From: Pseudochelatococcus lubricantis | GTDB lineage: Bacteria; Pseudomonadota; Alphaproteobacteria; Rhizobiales; Beijerinckiaceae | Assembly: GCF_011762225.1 (NCBI RefSeq) | Contig: NZ_JAASQI010000006.1 | Span: 162,709 to 226,708, forward strand | Length of the DNA stretch: 64,000 nt | Direction of reading: 5' to 3' | Part shown: positions 33,892-42,623 of the stretch, piece after piece | Position numbering within the stretch: position 1 is the stretch's first letter | Layout: the number at the start of each line of letters is the position of its first letter | Notes under the pieces: model-generated | Told to the model about the DNA's origin: nothing | The model's database searches: none | The model's input: only the letters and a program-made list of their open reading frames with translations | Made by a program: the position numbers and the translations under genes

Positions 33892-35508
33892 ATGGCTTCG
33901 ATCGCGTCTCCATTCGCGGCCTTCGCCGCATCCGTGCTTCGCACGCCGGACGCGCCGTTTCTGACTGCGCCGGCGAGCGCGGGGTTGAGCTACGCGCCGG
34001 ACGGCTTCCGCATCGCCTATGGTGCGCTTTTCGCCGAGGTAGAGCAGCTTCGGGCGCGCTACCGGGCCGCGGGCTACGGGCGGGGAACGCGCGTCGCGCT
34101 GCTGCTGGACAACCGGCCGGATTTCTTCGCGCACTGGCTGGCGCTCAATGCGCTCGGTGCGTCCATCGTGCCGCTCAATCCCGATCTGCGGGCGGACGAA
34201 ATGACGTTCCAGCTCTCGCTGTCGCGGGCGCAACTCCTCGTCGCCGCGCGCGAACGCATGGAGGGCATGCGCGGCGTCGATCTGGCGCAGGCGCGTCTGA
34301 TCGAGGCCGGCGACGCCATTCCCGCCGCGCAGGCCGACATCCGGGACGTGGCGGAGCCGGTGGAGGACGACGAATGCGCGCTGCTCTTCACCTCCGGCAG
34401 CACAGGCCGGCCCAAAGGATGCATCCTCTCGAACCGCTATTTCATGCAGCTCTCCGAATGGTACGTGACGCAGGGCGGCATCGCCTCCCTGACACCGGGC
34501 GAGGAGGTCGTGCTGACGCCGCTGCCCATGTTCCACATGAACGCGCTCGGCTGCAGCGCGGTCGGCATGATGCGCATCGGCGGCGCGGTGGTACCGCTCG
34601 ACCGGTTCTCCGCCCGCCGCTGGTGGGCAAGCGTGGCGGACAGCGGCGCGACGGTGGTGCATTGCCTCGGCGTCATTCCCGCCATCCTGCTGGAACTGCC
34701 CGTCTCGCCCGATGAGCGCCGCCATCAGGTAAAGTTCGCGTTGGCGCCGGGGGTCGACACGAATCACCGCGCGGCCTTCGAGGCGCGTTACGGCATCCCC
34801 ATCGTCGAGGCATGGGCGATGACGGAAACGGGCGGTGCCGCCGTCACCTCGACCGCAGGCGAGGGCAGTGCCTTCGGTCCACGCTGCATCGGCAGGCCTG
34901 TGCCCTCCATGGACTATCGCCTTGTCGACGATGCCGGCGCCGATGTCGCGCCCGGTCAGCCGGGGGAACTGCTGGTGCGCGCCCGTGGCAGCGATCCCCA
35001 GCGGGGTTTTTTCAGCGGCTACCTCGACGATCCGCAGGCGACGGAGGACGCATGGGCGGACGGCTGGTTTCATACCGGTGATGTCCTCCATGGCGATGAC
35101 AAGGGATTGCTGTATTTCTTCGACCGCAAGAAAAGCATCGTCCGCCGCAGCGGCGAGAACATCGCCGTGCTGGAGGTCGAATCCGCGCTCAACCGGCTGC
35201 CCGGCGTCGAAACCAGCGCCGTCGCGCCTGTGCCCGATCCGCTGCGCGGGGAGGAAGTGTTCGCCTTCATCGTCGCGGCGGGATCGGGAGCGCGGGATAT
35301 CGCGCTCGCGCAGGCCATCCTCGAACAGGTGTCGCAGACGCTGGCCTATCACAAGCTGCCCGGCTACATCGCCTTCGTCGACGCCCTGCCGCTCGCCGCA
35401 ACCCGCAAACTCGCACGCGGCGTCATCAAGGAAAACGCCGCGCATGCCGTCGAAGGCGGCTCGACCTTCGACTTGCGGGTGCTTAAGGGCGCGTTCCGGG
35501 CCCGTTAG
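33892..35508 (+). CDS. AMP-forming acyl-CoA ligase
   Basis: 538 residues; P-loop LLFTSGSTGRPKG, EAWAMTETGG, GWFHTGDVL, VRRSGENIAVLEVE and the end segment LPLAATRKLARG, where the catalytic Lys is in TRKLARG. GGAGGGG precedes the ATG; a longer frame opening at 33199 is antisense to the other ligase and not real. Only moderately similar to the neighbour at 32133, so the two ligases probably activate different acids. The TAG stop is part of a dispersed repeat element. Confidence 0.9.
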   Translation: MASIASPFAAFAASVLRTPDAPFLTAPASAGLSYAPDGFRIAYGALFAEVEQLRARYRAAGYGRGTRVALLLDNRPDFFAHWLALNALGASIVPLNPDLRADEMTFQLSLSRAQLLVAARERMEGMRGVDLAQARLIEAGDAIPAAQADIRDVAEPVEDDECALLFTSGSTGRPKGCILSNRYFMQLSEWYVTQGGIASLTPGEEVVLTPLPMFHMNALGCSAVGMMRIGGAVVPLDRFSARRWWASVADSGATVVHCLGVIPAILLELPVSPDERRHQVKFALAPGVDTNHRAAFEARYGIPIVEAWAMTETGGAAVTSTAGEGSAFGPRCIGRPVPSMDYRLVDDAGADVAPGQPGELLVRARGSDPQRGFFSGYLDDPQATEDAWADGWFHTGDVLHGDDKGLLYFFDRKKSIVRRSGENIAVLEVESALNRLPGVETSAVAPVPDPLRGEEVFAFIVAAGSGARDIALAQAILEQVSQTLAYHKLPGYIAFVDALPLAATRKLARGVIKENAAHAVEGGSTFDLRVLKGAFRAR

Positions 35509-35552
35509 AGCGCGTTCCGATCAGATGGAATCGTCTGATCGAAAAGCGCTCT
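35507..35552. repeat. Dispersed hairpin repeat element, copy 3 (short form)
   Basis: AGAGCGCGTTCCGATCAGA and TCTGATCGAAAAGCGCTCT form an imperfect hairpin with loop TGGAATCG. It starts inside the stop codon of the ligase gene and lies between convergent genes, so it may serve as a terminator. Confidence 0.8.
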
Positions 35553-35578
35553 GGCCCGGCAGGCGTGCCGGCTTTTCA

Positions 35579-37159
35579 TCAGTCCAGCGCCTTGCCGAGC
35601 AGGTATCCGGAGCCGCCGCCGAGGCCCGGGCCCGGATGGGTGGCCGCGCCGATGTGGTAGAGGCTGCGCACATGGGTTGCGTGGTTGATTGTGGTGCCGA
35701 GCGGTCGCCAGATGAAGAACTGGTCGATGCCGCAATACCCGCCGTAGGGGTCGCCGCCGACCAGATTGACGTTCAGCGCTTCGAGATCGGCGGGTGAATA
35801 GCTCTTGCGTGCGATGACCGCGCTGTCGAAATTCTCGATGTGCCGGCGCAGGATAGCCTCGACACGATCGGCGAACCGCTCGCGGATCGCGTCGGTCCAG
35901 CGGCCGTCGCTTTCCGTCGCGATTTCGCCGGCGGCATCGCCCTTGATGCGGCGCGGTGCTTCGGGCAATTGCAGCCAGAGGATGGCCTGTCCCTCAGGTG
36001 CGCGGCCGGGATCGAGCGCCGTCGGCTGGCCGACGCAGATGGTCGGCACGGCCGGCAGCAGGCCGCGCTCGGCCTCGTTGGCGGCGCGGGACACACCGTC
36101 GAGCCCGGGTGTCAGGTGGATCAGCGCTACGTCGTCGAGCCCGGCGCCCTTCCATTTCGGTTTTTCGCGCAAGGCGTAGTGGATTTGCATGTCGCCCTTG
36201 CCGTAGCGGTAGCGGGCTACACCTTCGGTCACCGCCTCTGGAACGGGCTGGCCGGCCAGCAGCTTGCCGTAGAGCTGGGACGGCGCGACCGAACAGATGA
36301 CGCCCTTCGCGGCGGTGAGCGTCCCGCCATCGGCGAGGCGTACGCCCCGGGCGGTGTTGGCGCCGTCCACCGTCACGCTGATGACCTCCGCGTCGGTGCG
36401 CACGGTGCCGCCCTGTTCGGCGATCAGCCCCTCGAAAGCGCGCACGGCGTTGATCGCGCCGCCCCGGACGATCGGCGCTCCCGCCGCCTCCAGCGCGAAG
36501 CCGATGACCTTGACCATCTCGCCCGAATAGGTGCTCTCGGGATTCAGCCCGCAATGCAGCACCCAGGGCGCGAAAAGGCCCTGCACGAGGTCCGACCGGT
36601 AGCGCGTTTCGAGATAGGGCCGGGCAGGGATGAGTGCCTCGCCGAAAAAGGCGGCTAGGCCGCGCAGGCCGCGCTTCCATGCCTCTCTTGCGACCGTCTT
36701 CAGCATGTCGAGCGACCACAGCCGCCCGCCGAGCAGGCCGAAGACGAAGCCGGCATCGGCACCGAAACGGTCCATTTCCTGCTGGAAGGCTTCTCCATCC
36801 GCCGGATTGGCGGCGGTGAAGGCAGCGATGTTCCCGGCCCTGTCCGTGCTCAGCACGAGATGGCGCCCGTCGGGCAGCACAACCGCCGTGGGGTTCCGCG
36901 TGTTGCAGAACTCCAGCCCATGCCGGGCAAGATCGGCGCCGATGGCGGCGTAGGCCGGCGACGTGGTGAACAGAACGAAAGTTGTTGCCATCACGTCGTG
37001 GATGAAGCCGGGCGCGGTGATCGCCTCGGTGCGCAGGCAGCCTCCCGCGGCCGCCTCGCGCTCCAGCACCAGCACCCTGTTGCCCTTCTTGCCCAGCATC
37101 GCAGCGGCGACGAGGGCGTTGATGCCGCCCCCGACGATGATATAGTCCGCGTCGGCCAT
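35579..37159 (-). CDS. FAD-dependent oxidoreductase, phytoene-desaturase (CrtI)-like
   Basis: 526 residues: dinucleotide motif IIVGGGINALVAAAMLGKKG with ER ending the second strand, and the C-terminal FAD motif LYHIGAATHPGPGLGGGSGYLLG typical of the CrtI/NAD(P)-FAD oxidoreductase group. Members desaturate or oxidise hydrophobic or polycyclic substrates. It forms an operon with the isatin-hydrolase-like cyclase (28 bp apart), so oxidation of a dioxindole-type alcohol to isatin before ring hydrolysis is a possible role (inference). No carotenoid genes are present, so carotenoid desaturation is unlikely. Confidence 0.8.
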   Translation of the reverse strand: MADADYIIVGGGINALVAAAMLGKKGNRVLVLEREAAAGGCLRTEAITAPGFIHDVMATTFVLFTTSPAYAAIGADLARHGLEFCNTRNPTAVVLPDGRHLVLSTDRAGNIAAFTAANPADGEAFQQEMDRFGADAGFVFGLLGGRLWSLDMLKTVAREAWKRGLRGLAAFFGEALIPARPYLETRYRSDLVQGLFAPWVLHCGLNPESTYSGEMVKVIGFALEAAGAPIVRGGAINAVRAFEGLIAEQGGTVRTDAEVISVTVDGANTARGVRLADGGTLTAAKGVICSVAPSQLYGKLLAGQPVPEAVTEGVARYRYGKGDMQIHYALREKPKWKGAGLDDVALIHLTPGLDGVSRAANEAERGLLPAVPTICVGQPTALDPGRAPEGQAILWLQLPEAPRRIKGDAAGEIATESDGRWTDAIRERFADRVEAILRRHIENFDSAVIARKSYSPADLEALNVNLVGGDPYGGYCGIDQFFIWRPLGTTINHATHVRSLYHIGAATHPGPGLGGGSGYLLGKALD

Positions 37160-37187
37160 CCCTCGCTCTCCTGATCTGATCTATGGC

Positions 37188-38009
37188 TCAGCCGCGCGGA
37201 ACCAGCGCGATGGCGCGCACCGGGCTGCCGCTGCCGCCGACGATCTTGAGCGGTGTCACCACAAGCAGCGCGCCTGTCGCGGGCAACCTGTCGAGATTGA
37301 CAAGGCTCGCGAGGCCATAGCTGCCGACGCCGAGCAGCAGGTTGTGCGCGGGGAACGGCGGATCGAACGTGGCGGCGTTGCCCGCATCGGTGCCGACGCA
37401 TTCCGTGCCGAAGCCGAGCACGCCCTTCTCCACCAGGTACTGCACCGCGTCGACGCTGGGGCCGGGCGTGTGGGAGCCGTTGTCGTCGGTGTTGAGGAAC
37501 GCCTCGGTGCTGCTGTTGCGCGGGTACCAGTCCGAGCGCAGCAGCACCCACGCGCCCTTAGGGATGGCGCCGTGTTCCGCCTCCCAGCGCCTGATGTCGT
37601 CGGCGCTGAGCAGGAAATCGGGATCGGCGGCCACTTCCTGCGAGCGGTCGATCACGACGGCGGGTGCCACGAAGTGCTGTACCGGCACGGTGTCCGTGGT
37701 GTTGTCCGGCAAGTCCTTGCCGGAAACCCAGTGCGAGGGCGCATCGAAATGGGTGCCGGTATGTTCGCCAAGCTCCAGCCAGTTCCAGGCCCACCAGGGC
37801 CCGTCCTGATCGTAGGCGGAGATCTTGTGGATCGCGACCTTGGGCGTATTCCGCGCGAAATCCGGCGGCAGATGCAGGATCGGCGTATCCGGGCCGAGCG
37901 TAGCCGTGAGGTCGACGATCTCTATCGTGCCCGCGGTGAGGGCGGCTGCGAGATCAGCCAGGTTCCGTTGTGTCGGGGTCTGCCGAGTGTTGTCTTGCTG
38001 CGTGCTCAT
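37188..38009 (-). CDS. Cyclase-family metal hydrolase, isatin hydrolase-like (second copy)
   Basis: 273 residues, PF04199 family, with HxGTHxDxPxH intact (H83, H87, D89, H93). Long shared stretches with the protein at 1294-2082, such as GEHTGTHFDAP, DDxGxHTPGP and GFGTExxGTDAG, show that the two are paralogues. It starts an operon with the CrtI-like oxidoreductase and is divergent to an AraC regulator, with the palindrome TTTAAGCTTAAA between. Isatin hydrolase is the preferred guess; another cyclic amide or lactone is possible. Confidence 0.82.
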   Translation of the reverse strand: MSTQQDNTRQTPTQRNLADLAAALTAGTIEIVDLTATLGPDTPILHLPPDFARNTPKVAIHKISAYDQDGPWWAWNWLELGEHTGTHFDAPSHWVSGKDLPDNTTDTVPVQHFVAPAVVIDRSQEVAADPDFLLSADDIRRWEAEHGAIPKGAWVLLRSDWYPRNSSTEAFLNTDDNGSHTPGPSVDAVQYLVEKGVLGFGTECVGTDAGNAATFDPPFPAHNLLLGVGSYGLASLVNLDRLPATGALLVVTPLKIVGGSGSPVRAIALVPRG

Positions 38010-38215
38010 GTTCCACCTCTTTGTGATTTCTGGGTTTCTGGCGATTTCGAGGAATCCCGGCCTCTTTCCGCCGACCCGTTGCAGTTGAAAGCATATCCGG
38101 AAAACCGGGCAAGGAAAGATATTTTATACTCAAAGCATCGGCGGGGATCGAGAGCCGTCAGATGCGGGCGGGTGAGTGCACAAACTGCTTGTCAGCCGTC
38201 GACGCGCACTATAAA

Positions 38216-38227
38216 TTTAAGCTTAAA
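38216..38227. promoter_or_regulatory. Perfect palindrome TTTAAGCTTAAA before the AraC gene
   Basis: The clearest copy of the recurring operator-like motif, 54 bp before the AraC start and about 205 bp from the divergent cyclase start. It may bind the AraC protein encoded next to it. Confidence 0.5.
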
Positions 38228-38280
38228 CAATATGACGGGAACATCTTTTATATCGGGATATAACGGGGAGGCAGCCGCCT

Positions 38281-39252
38281 ATGGCTTCGGAACGCCCTCT
38301 TGCCCGCTATGCACGCTTCAGCACCACGGTCGTGGATGAAGCCCGGGAGCAGGTTGCAAAGGTTTACTGCGATCATCGTCTTGACCTTCTCGGTGGCGCA
38401 CGCCGGCTCGGTGCCTGGCAGAACATGGCGCGCCTGGGTTCGATGAGCGTCGGCGCGATGAGCTACGGCGCCGACGTGGAGATCGCCCCCGGCCGGCTCG
38501 GGGATTTCTATCTCCTGATGCTGCCCTATGCCGGCGCGGCAGACATTCAGCACGGCCGGCGGCAGGCAGTTGCGACAAGCCATTGCGGCACTTTGCTCAA
38601 TCCCGACGATCCAACGCGCATGCGCTGGTCCGCGGATTGCGACAAGCTCATGGTGCGCATCGACCGGCAGGCGCTGGAGCGGCAGCTCTCCGGCATGTTG
38701 GGCGGCGCCCCGGCCAGGGGCATCTCCTTCGATCTCGCCATGCCGCTGCGCGGCGCGATGGCGCGGTGGTGGCGCACCGTCGGCCTGCTGGCCGAGGATC
38801 TCGATGCATCGCCGCATGGCCGTGCCTCCCTCGCTGTCAGCCTGTACGAATCCCTGCTGCTCGTGAGCTTGCTGGAGCACCAGCCCAGCAATTACAGTGA
38901 TCGCCTTTCCGCCCGCTGCGCCGGCATCGCGCCGCGCCACGTACGCAACGTCGAGGCCTATATCGAGGCCAATGCCGACAAGCCCCTCACCATCGACGAC
39001 CTCGTGGCCGTCAGCGGCGTGAGCAGCCGCGCGCTGTTTGAGGGCTTCCGCCGCTTTCGCGGCGTCTCGCCTCTCGCCTACGTTCGCACGGTGCGCATGC
39101 GTATGGTGCGTGAACGGCTGCTCAATCCGCAGGACGGCGACACCGTCACCGCCGTCGCCACCGACTGGGGCTTCTACCAGCTCGGCCGCTTCGCCGCGCA
39201 ATACCGGCAGATGTTCGGCGAAACGCCGTCCCAGACCTTGCGCCGGTGCTGA
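38281..39252 (+). CDS. AraC/XylS-family transcriptional regulator
   Basis: 323 residues. Residues about 1-210 are an AraC-binding-like effector domain of the type found in aromatic-acid regulators; residues about 220-320 hold the two helix-turn-helix motifs (LTIDDLVAVSGVSSRALFEGF and VTAVATDWGFYQLGRFAAQY). GGGGAGG lies before the ATG. Divergent to the cyclase/CrtI-like operon and convergent to the SDR gene at 39274. Paralogue of the regulator at 46999. Confidence 0.9.
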   Translation: MASERPLARYARFSTTVVDEAREQVAKVYCDHRLDLLGGARRLGAWQNMARLGSMSVGAMSYGADVEIAPGRLGDFYLLMLPYAGAADIQHGRRQAVATSHCGTLLNPDDPTRMRWSADCDKLMVRIDRQALERQLSGMLGGAPARGISFDLAMPLRGAMARWWRTVGLLAEDLDASPHGRASLAVSLYESLLLVSLLEHQPSNYSDRLSARCAGIAPRHVRNVEAYIEANADKPLTIDDLVAVSGVSSRALFEGFRRFRGVSPLAYVRTVRMRMVRERLLNPQDGDTVTAVATDWGFYQLGRFAAQYRQMFGETPSQTLRRC

Positions 39253-39273
39253 CACGGACCGCCGGCGGCGGGA

Positions 39274-40080
39274 TCAGCGCACGCTGCCGCTGCCGCCGGT
39301 CAGTTCCGCGATGGCCTGGCCCGCGCCTTCCGGTCCCAGCGCCGTGTAGCCGCCGTCCACCTTGAGTTCGGAGCCGGTGGTGAAGCTTGCCTCGTCCGAC
39401 AGCAGGAACAGCACGCCCGCCGCCACTTCGGCGCCGCGGCCGACCCGCCCGAGCACGTGATACTTCCCGCCCACGCGGTCGGCCTTTTCCTGATCGTTGC
39501 CGGACAGGCCGGCGATGGGATCGCTCCATATCCAGCCCGCGATCACGGTGTTGGCGCGGATACCGTCCTTCGCGTAATCCAGCGCCTGCGAACGGGTGAG
39601 ATGCAGGATCGCGGCCTTGGAAACCGGATAGGTCCAGCGGCCGGATTGCGCCGCGTATGCGCTGATCGATGAGATGTTGACGATGGCGCCCCTCGTCTTG
39701 GCCAGATGCGGCCGTGCCTTTTCGCTCAGCAGTGCGCTTGAGACGACGTTCGTATTGAGTGTGTTGAGCCACGACTCGCGGCTGCTCGCCGCGCCGTCGT
39801 CGTCATAGACAGCCGCGTTGTTGACGACGAAATCCAGCCGTCCGAGCGCGACGGCTGCGGCCACCAGCGCATCGAGGTCCTCGTCCCTGCGGATGTCGGC
39901 CGCGACATAGCGCACCTTGTCGCCCAGTTCGCGGGCGATGGCCTCGCCGGCTTCCTTGCCGCGCGCGCCGATGACCACTGTCACGCCGGCCGCGGCCAGC
40001 GCCTTTGTGATGTCCAGCCCGATGCTGGCCGCGCCGCCGGTGACGATGGCGACTTTTCCGTTCAAGCCTGACATTGGCAT
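39274..40080 (-). CDS. Short-chain dehydrogenase/reductase
   Basis: 268 residues with TGGAASIG, NNAAVY, Ser in NISSISA and YPVSK. AGGGGAAGC precedes the ATG. It is the last gene of the minus operon that starts at 46774 and follows the StyA-like monooxygenase by 45 bp. In indole and styrene oxidation the epoxide or dihydrodiol made by a flavin monooxygenase is taken on by an SDR, so this may be the partner dehydrogenase (inference). Confidence 0.88.
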   Translation of the reverse strand: MPMSGLNGKVAIVTGGAASIGLDITKALAAAGVTVVIGARGKEAGEAIARELGDKVRYVAADIRRDEDLDALVAAAVALGRLDFVVNNAAVYDDDGAASSRESWLNTLNTNVVSSALLSEKARPHLAKTRGAIVNISSISAYAAQSGRWTYPVSKAAILHLTRSQALDYAKDGIRANTVIAGWIWSDPIAGLSGNDQEKADRVGGKYHVLGRVGRGAEVAAGVLFLLSDEASFTTGSELKVDGGYTALGPEGAGQAIAELTGGSGSVR

Positions 40081-40125
40081 GCTTCCCCTGAATTCTGATT
40101 GTTGCGTGTCATTATGGCCGTCCCG

Positions 40126-41343
40126 TCATGCTGCCTGCTCCAGGAATGCATCGGCGGCATGCGGATCGGCAATGATGGGGAAAAAGGTGCGCGGGTCGTT
40201 GAAGCCGTTCACGAACCAGTGCGCCACGCGCGGGTCGTGCTGGGCGGCGCCGAGCAGCTTCTGCAGATTGTCCGTGGGCGGCAGCAGGGTGCCGTTCGTC
40301 CACTCTACCACGAACCGTGCGTAATCCCAGTAGCGCTCGAAGGCGCCCTGCATGAAGGCGGCGTCGAACGGCCGGTCGCCGTGGTCGAGGATCGCCGCGA
40401 GGTAGGCGGCAGCGGCATGGCTGGCGTTGTTCGATCCCTGCCCGGTGATGGGATCGTTGAGGCACACGGAATCGCCCATGCCGAGCGCGAGCCCGCCGCA
40501 CGGCAACGTCAGGACCGGCCTGCGCACGGTCGGCGGGAAACGGCCGGCGAGAACGCCGAGGTCGTCCGTCAGCACGCAGTCCTTGCTGCGTTCGTATTCG
40601 CCCGGCACGAACTCCCGGAGGATGCGCAGGCTTTCCGCGAGATGTTCCTGCGGGCTCCCGACGCTGGCCCAGTCGTCCATCGGCCCGCCGATGGCGCCCT
40701 CGAAGACCATGATCTCACAGGCGCCGCTCAGAGTAAGCGCGGGGAAGACGAAGTATTCGCCGATGCCGGGCATGAAGTTGAAGTTGACGGCCGTATGCTC
40801 CTGGCGCGGGCGCATGCCGTGCACGTAGGTCAGCGCGAGCGATCGTTGCGGCTTGTCGAAGCGCGAGCGGGTATCGTCCCGCTGGAACAGCTTGCCGATC
40901 TCGCCCTTGCCGGAGGCGACGATCACGAGGTCGCTTTCCTTGTGCAGCGCCTCCAGTTCGGGAATGCCGACGTCGGCGATGCGCAGTTCCCCGCCCGCCG
41001 CGACGAATGCGTCCATCCAGCGGGGCATCTTGAGCCGCTGGTCGATGGCCTGCGCCGGGGCATTCAGCCGGGACGACCACTTCATGACGTTTCCGCCGCC
41101 GGGGCCGAGCAGGGCGAACTGGATACCTTCGACCGGCACCTCGCCGTCCCAGAAATCGAGGCCGATGTCGCGCTCGTTCTGCAGCGCGCGGTCGAACATG
41201 CATTGGCTGGAAGTGACACGTCCGTTGCGGATCTGCTCGCCGGTCTGGTTGGAGGTAATCACCACCTCGTAGCCGTGTTTGAGCAGCCCGACGCCGAGCT
41301 GCAGTCCGGCCTGGCCCGCGCCGACGATAGCGATTTTCGACAT
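40126..41343 (-). CDS. StyA/indole-oxygenase-like FAD monooxygenase (group E)
   Basis: 405 residues, the size of styrene monooxygenase StyA. FAD motif IAIVGAGQAGLQLGVGLLKHG at the N-terminus, a middle reminiscent of StyA (LNAPAQAIDQRL, FDKPQRSLAL), and DPITGQGSNNASHAAAAYL. Such enzymes take reduced FAD from a separate reductase and epoxidise styrene or indole. A flavin reductase gene lies at 42624. AGAGAGGAAGAA precedes the ATG at 41343; a longer frame from 41637 is Arg-rich and not native. Substrate unknown; an indole derivative fits the surroundings. Confidence 0.83.
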   Translation of the reverse strand: MSKIAIVGAGQAGLQLGVGLLKHGYEVVITSNQTGEQIRNGRVTSSQCMFDRALQNERDIGLDFWDGEVPVEGIQFALLGPGGGNVMKWSSRLNAPAQAIDQRLKMPRWMDAFVAAGGELRIADVGIPELEALHKESDLVIVASGKGEIGKLFQRDDTRSRFDKPQRSLALTYVHGMRPRQEHTAVNFNFMPGIGEYFVFPALTLSGACEIMVFEGAIGGPMDDWASVGSPQEHLAESLRILREFVPGEYERSKDCVLTDDLGVLAGRFPPTVRRPVLTLPCGGLALGMGDSVCLNDPITGQGSNNASHAAAAYLAAILDHGDRPFDAAFMQGAFERYWDYARFVVEWTNGTLLPPTDNLQKLLGAAQHDPRVAHWFVNGFNDPRTFFPIIADPHAADAFLEQAA

Positions 41344-41572
41344 TTCTTCCTCTCTGTTATGGTTCTCAGTCATAAGAAAGTGAAAAATAGTACCGTTAGA
41401 GACTATGCGGGGAGCGCGGCGGCTGTGCAAAAATTGCGGAATATTGCGATGATCCTGCGCTGCGGCCGCGACATCTGTCCGGAGGTGTCGGCCGGACATG
41501 CCGCGCAAAAGCATGCGGCGCCCGGTGTCGCCCGGGCGCCGTTCGTCTGCAGCCGTTGATGACCGTGGCGCG

Positions 41573-42571
41573 CTATTCGAAGTGGTGGACGTAGCGCAGC
41601 ACGTATCGTTGTCCTTCCGGCCGGTTGCGCGCGGCAAACTCGTGGTAACCGTTGACGAACAGGAAGTTGTTCTTGTCGAAGCCGTAGACCGCGCCGGGGC
41701 CCAGCGCCCATACGCGCTCCTTGCTGCCGGGTTGGCTCAGGCCGTTCACCCGCGTGTTCGTGGTCTGCTGGAGCCAGTAGCCGTTGAGCCCGACCCGCAG
41801 CTTCTCCGTCACCGCGTATTCGGTGGCGAAGTTCGCGTGCACGGCCTGCCCGGCGCGCGTGTTGACCGTGCCGATGCCGTGGGACAGCGCCGGATCGGTG
41901 TTGGTGTCGTTCCACAGGTAGTGCAGCCGGGCGGAAACCGTCCATTTCGGCGTGATGAAGAACGTGCCGGCGATATAGGGATTGAAGGACCAGAAGTTCG
42001 CCCCCGGATTGACCGCCGCGGCCCTGTCGTAGTGTCCTGTCGGCGCGATGAACTGGGCCTCGATGCGGGCAACGAAGCGCGGGCCGTTCGCGCCCATGAT
42101 CGGGTCGAACTGGTAGAACGGGCCGATGACGATGTCCGCCATCCCCCGTTCCGCCCGGAGCGCCGCTCCGCCGAGGCCGTCGTCGGCGTCCGCTCCCAGC
42201 ACATAGGGGACGAGGAGGCTGACGCCGAACGCGCCCGGTCCGAGCTTCGCCGGGGAAAGATACATGAACTGCGTTATGCCCGCGAAGATCGAAACATCCT
42301 GCTTGGGGAGCGCGAGGCGGTTGCCCTGGCTGTCGGTGAGCCTGTTCGCCGTGTAGTACTGGAAGTACTGTGCCGCGTACCAGCCCGGTCCCGAGGGCGG
42401 TGCGCCGTCCAGAAAACTGGTCAGGCCGAGGTTGACGGTCGGCAGATCGTTGGCACGAAGCTCGGGAACCGCAAGAACCGAAAAAGCGCAGGTCAGGCCT
42501 ATGCAAAGCCGGCGGCGGAACTTCCCCAAGGACCCTGCTTTGCTTGCCTCGCGCCTGAAATCCAATAGCAT
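41573..42571 (-). CDS. Outer-membrane aromatic uptake channel, phenol-degradation MetA-pathway type
   Basis: 332 residues. A signal peptide with a long basic n-region ends near residue 40 (VPELRA), followed by alternating aromatic beta strands and a C-terminal YVLRYVHHFE ending in an aromatic acid pattern typical for outer-membrane barrels. Matches the PF13557-type proteins coded in aromatic catabolic operons, thought to aid uptake of hydrophobic substrates. The ATG at 42571 follows GAGGGG. It separates the flavin reductase and StyA-like genes, with about 230 bp before the latter that hold no gene. Confidence 0.8.
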   Translation of the reverse strand: MLLDFRREASKAGSLGKFRRRLCIGLTCAFSVLAVPELRANDLPTVNLGLTSFLDGAPPSGPGWYAAQYFQYYTANRLTDSQGNRLALPKQDVSIFAGITQFMYLSPAKLGPGAFGVSLLVPYVLGADADDGLGGAALRAERGMADIVIGPFYQFDPIMGANGPRFVARIEAQFIAPTGHYDRAAAVNPGANFWSFNPYIAGTFFITPKWTVSARLHYLWNDTNTDPALSHGIGTVNTRAGQAVHANFATEYAVTEKLRVGLNGYWLQQTTNTRVNGLSQPGSKERVWALGPGAVYGFDKNNFLFVNGYHEFAARNRPEGQRYVLRYVHHFE

Positions 42572-42623
42572 GTTTGCCCCTCTGGTCGTTGATATTGAGA
42601 TAGTCGGCGGTGAAAATCTTGAA

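Noticed and set aside
35579-37159. Annotation as phytoene desaturase
   Set aside because: No phytoene synthase or other carotenoid gene is near; the operon partner is a cyclic-amide hydrolase-like protein.
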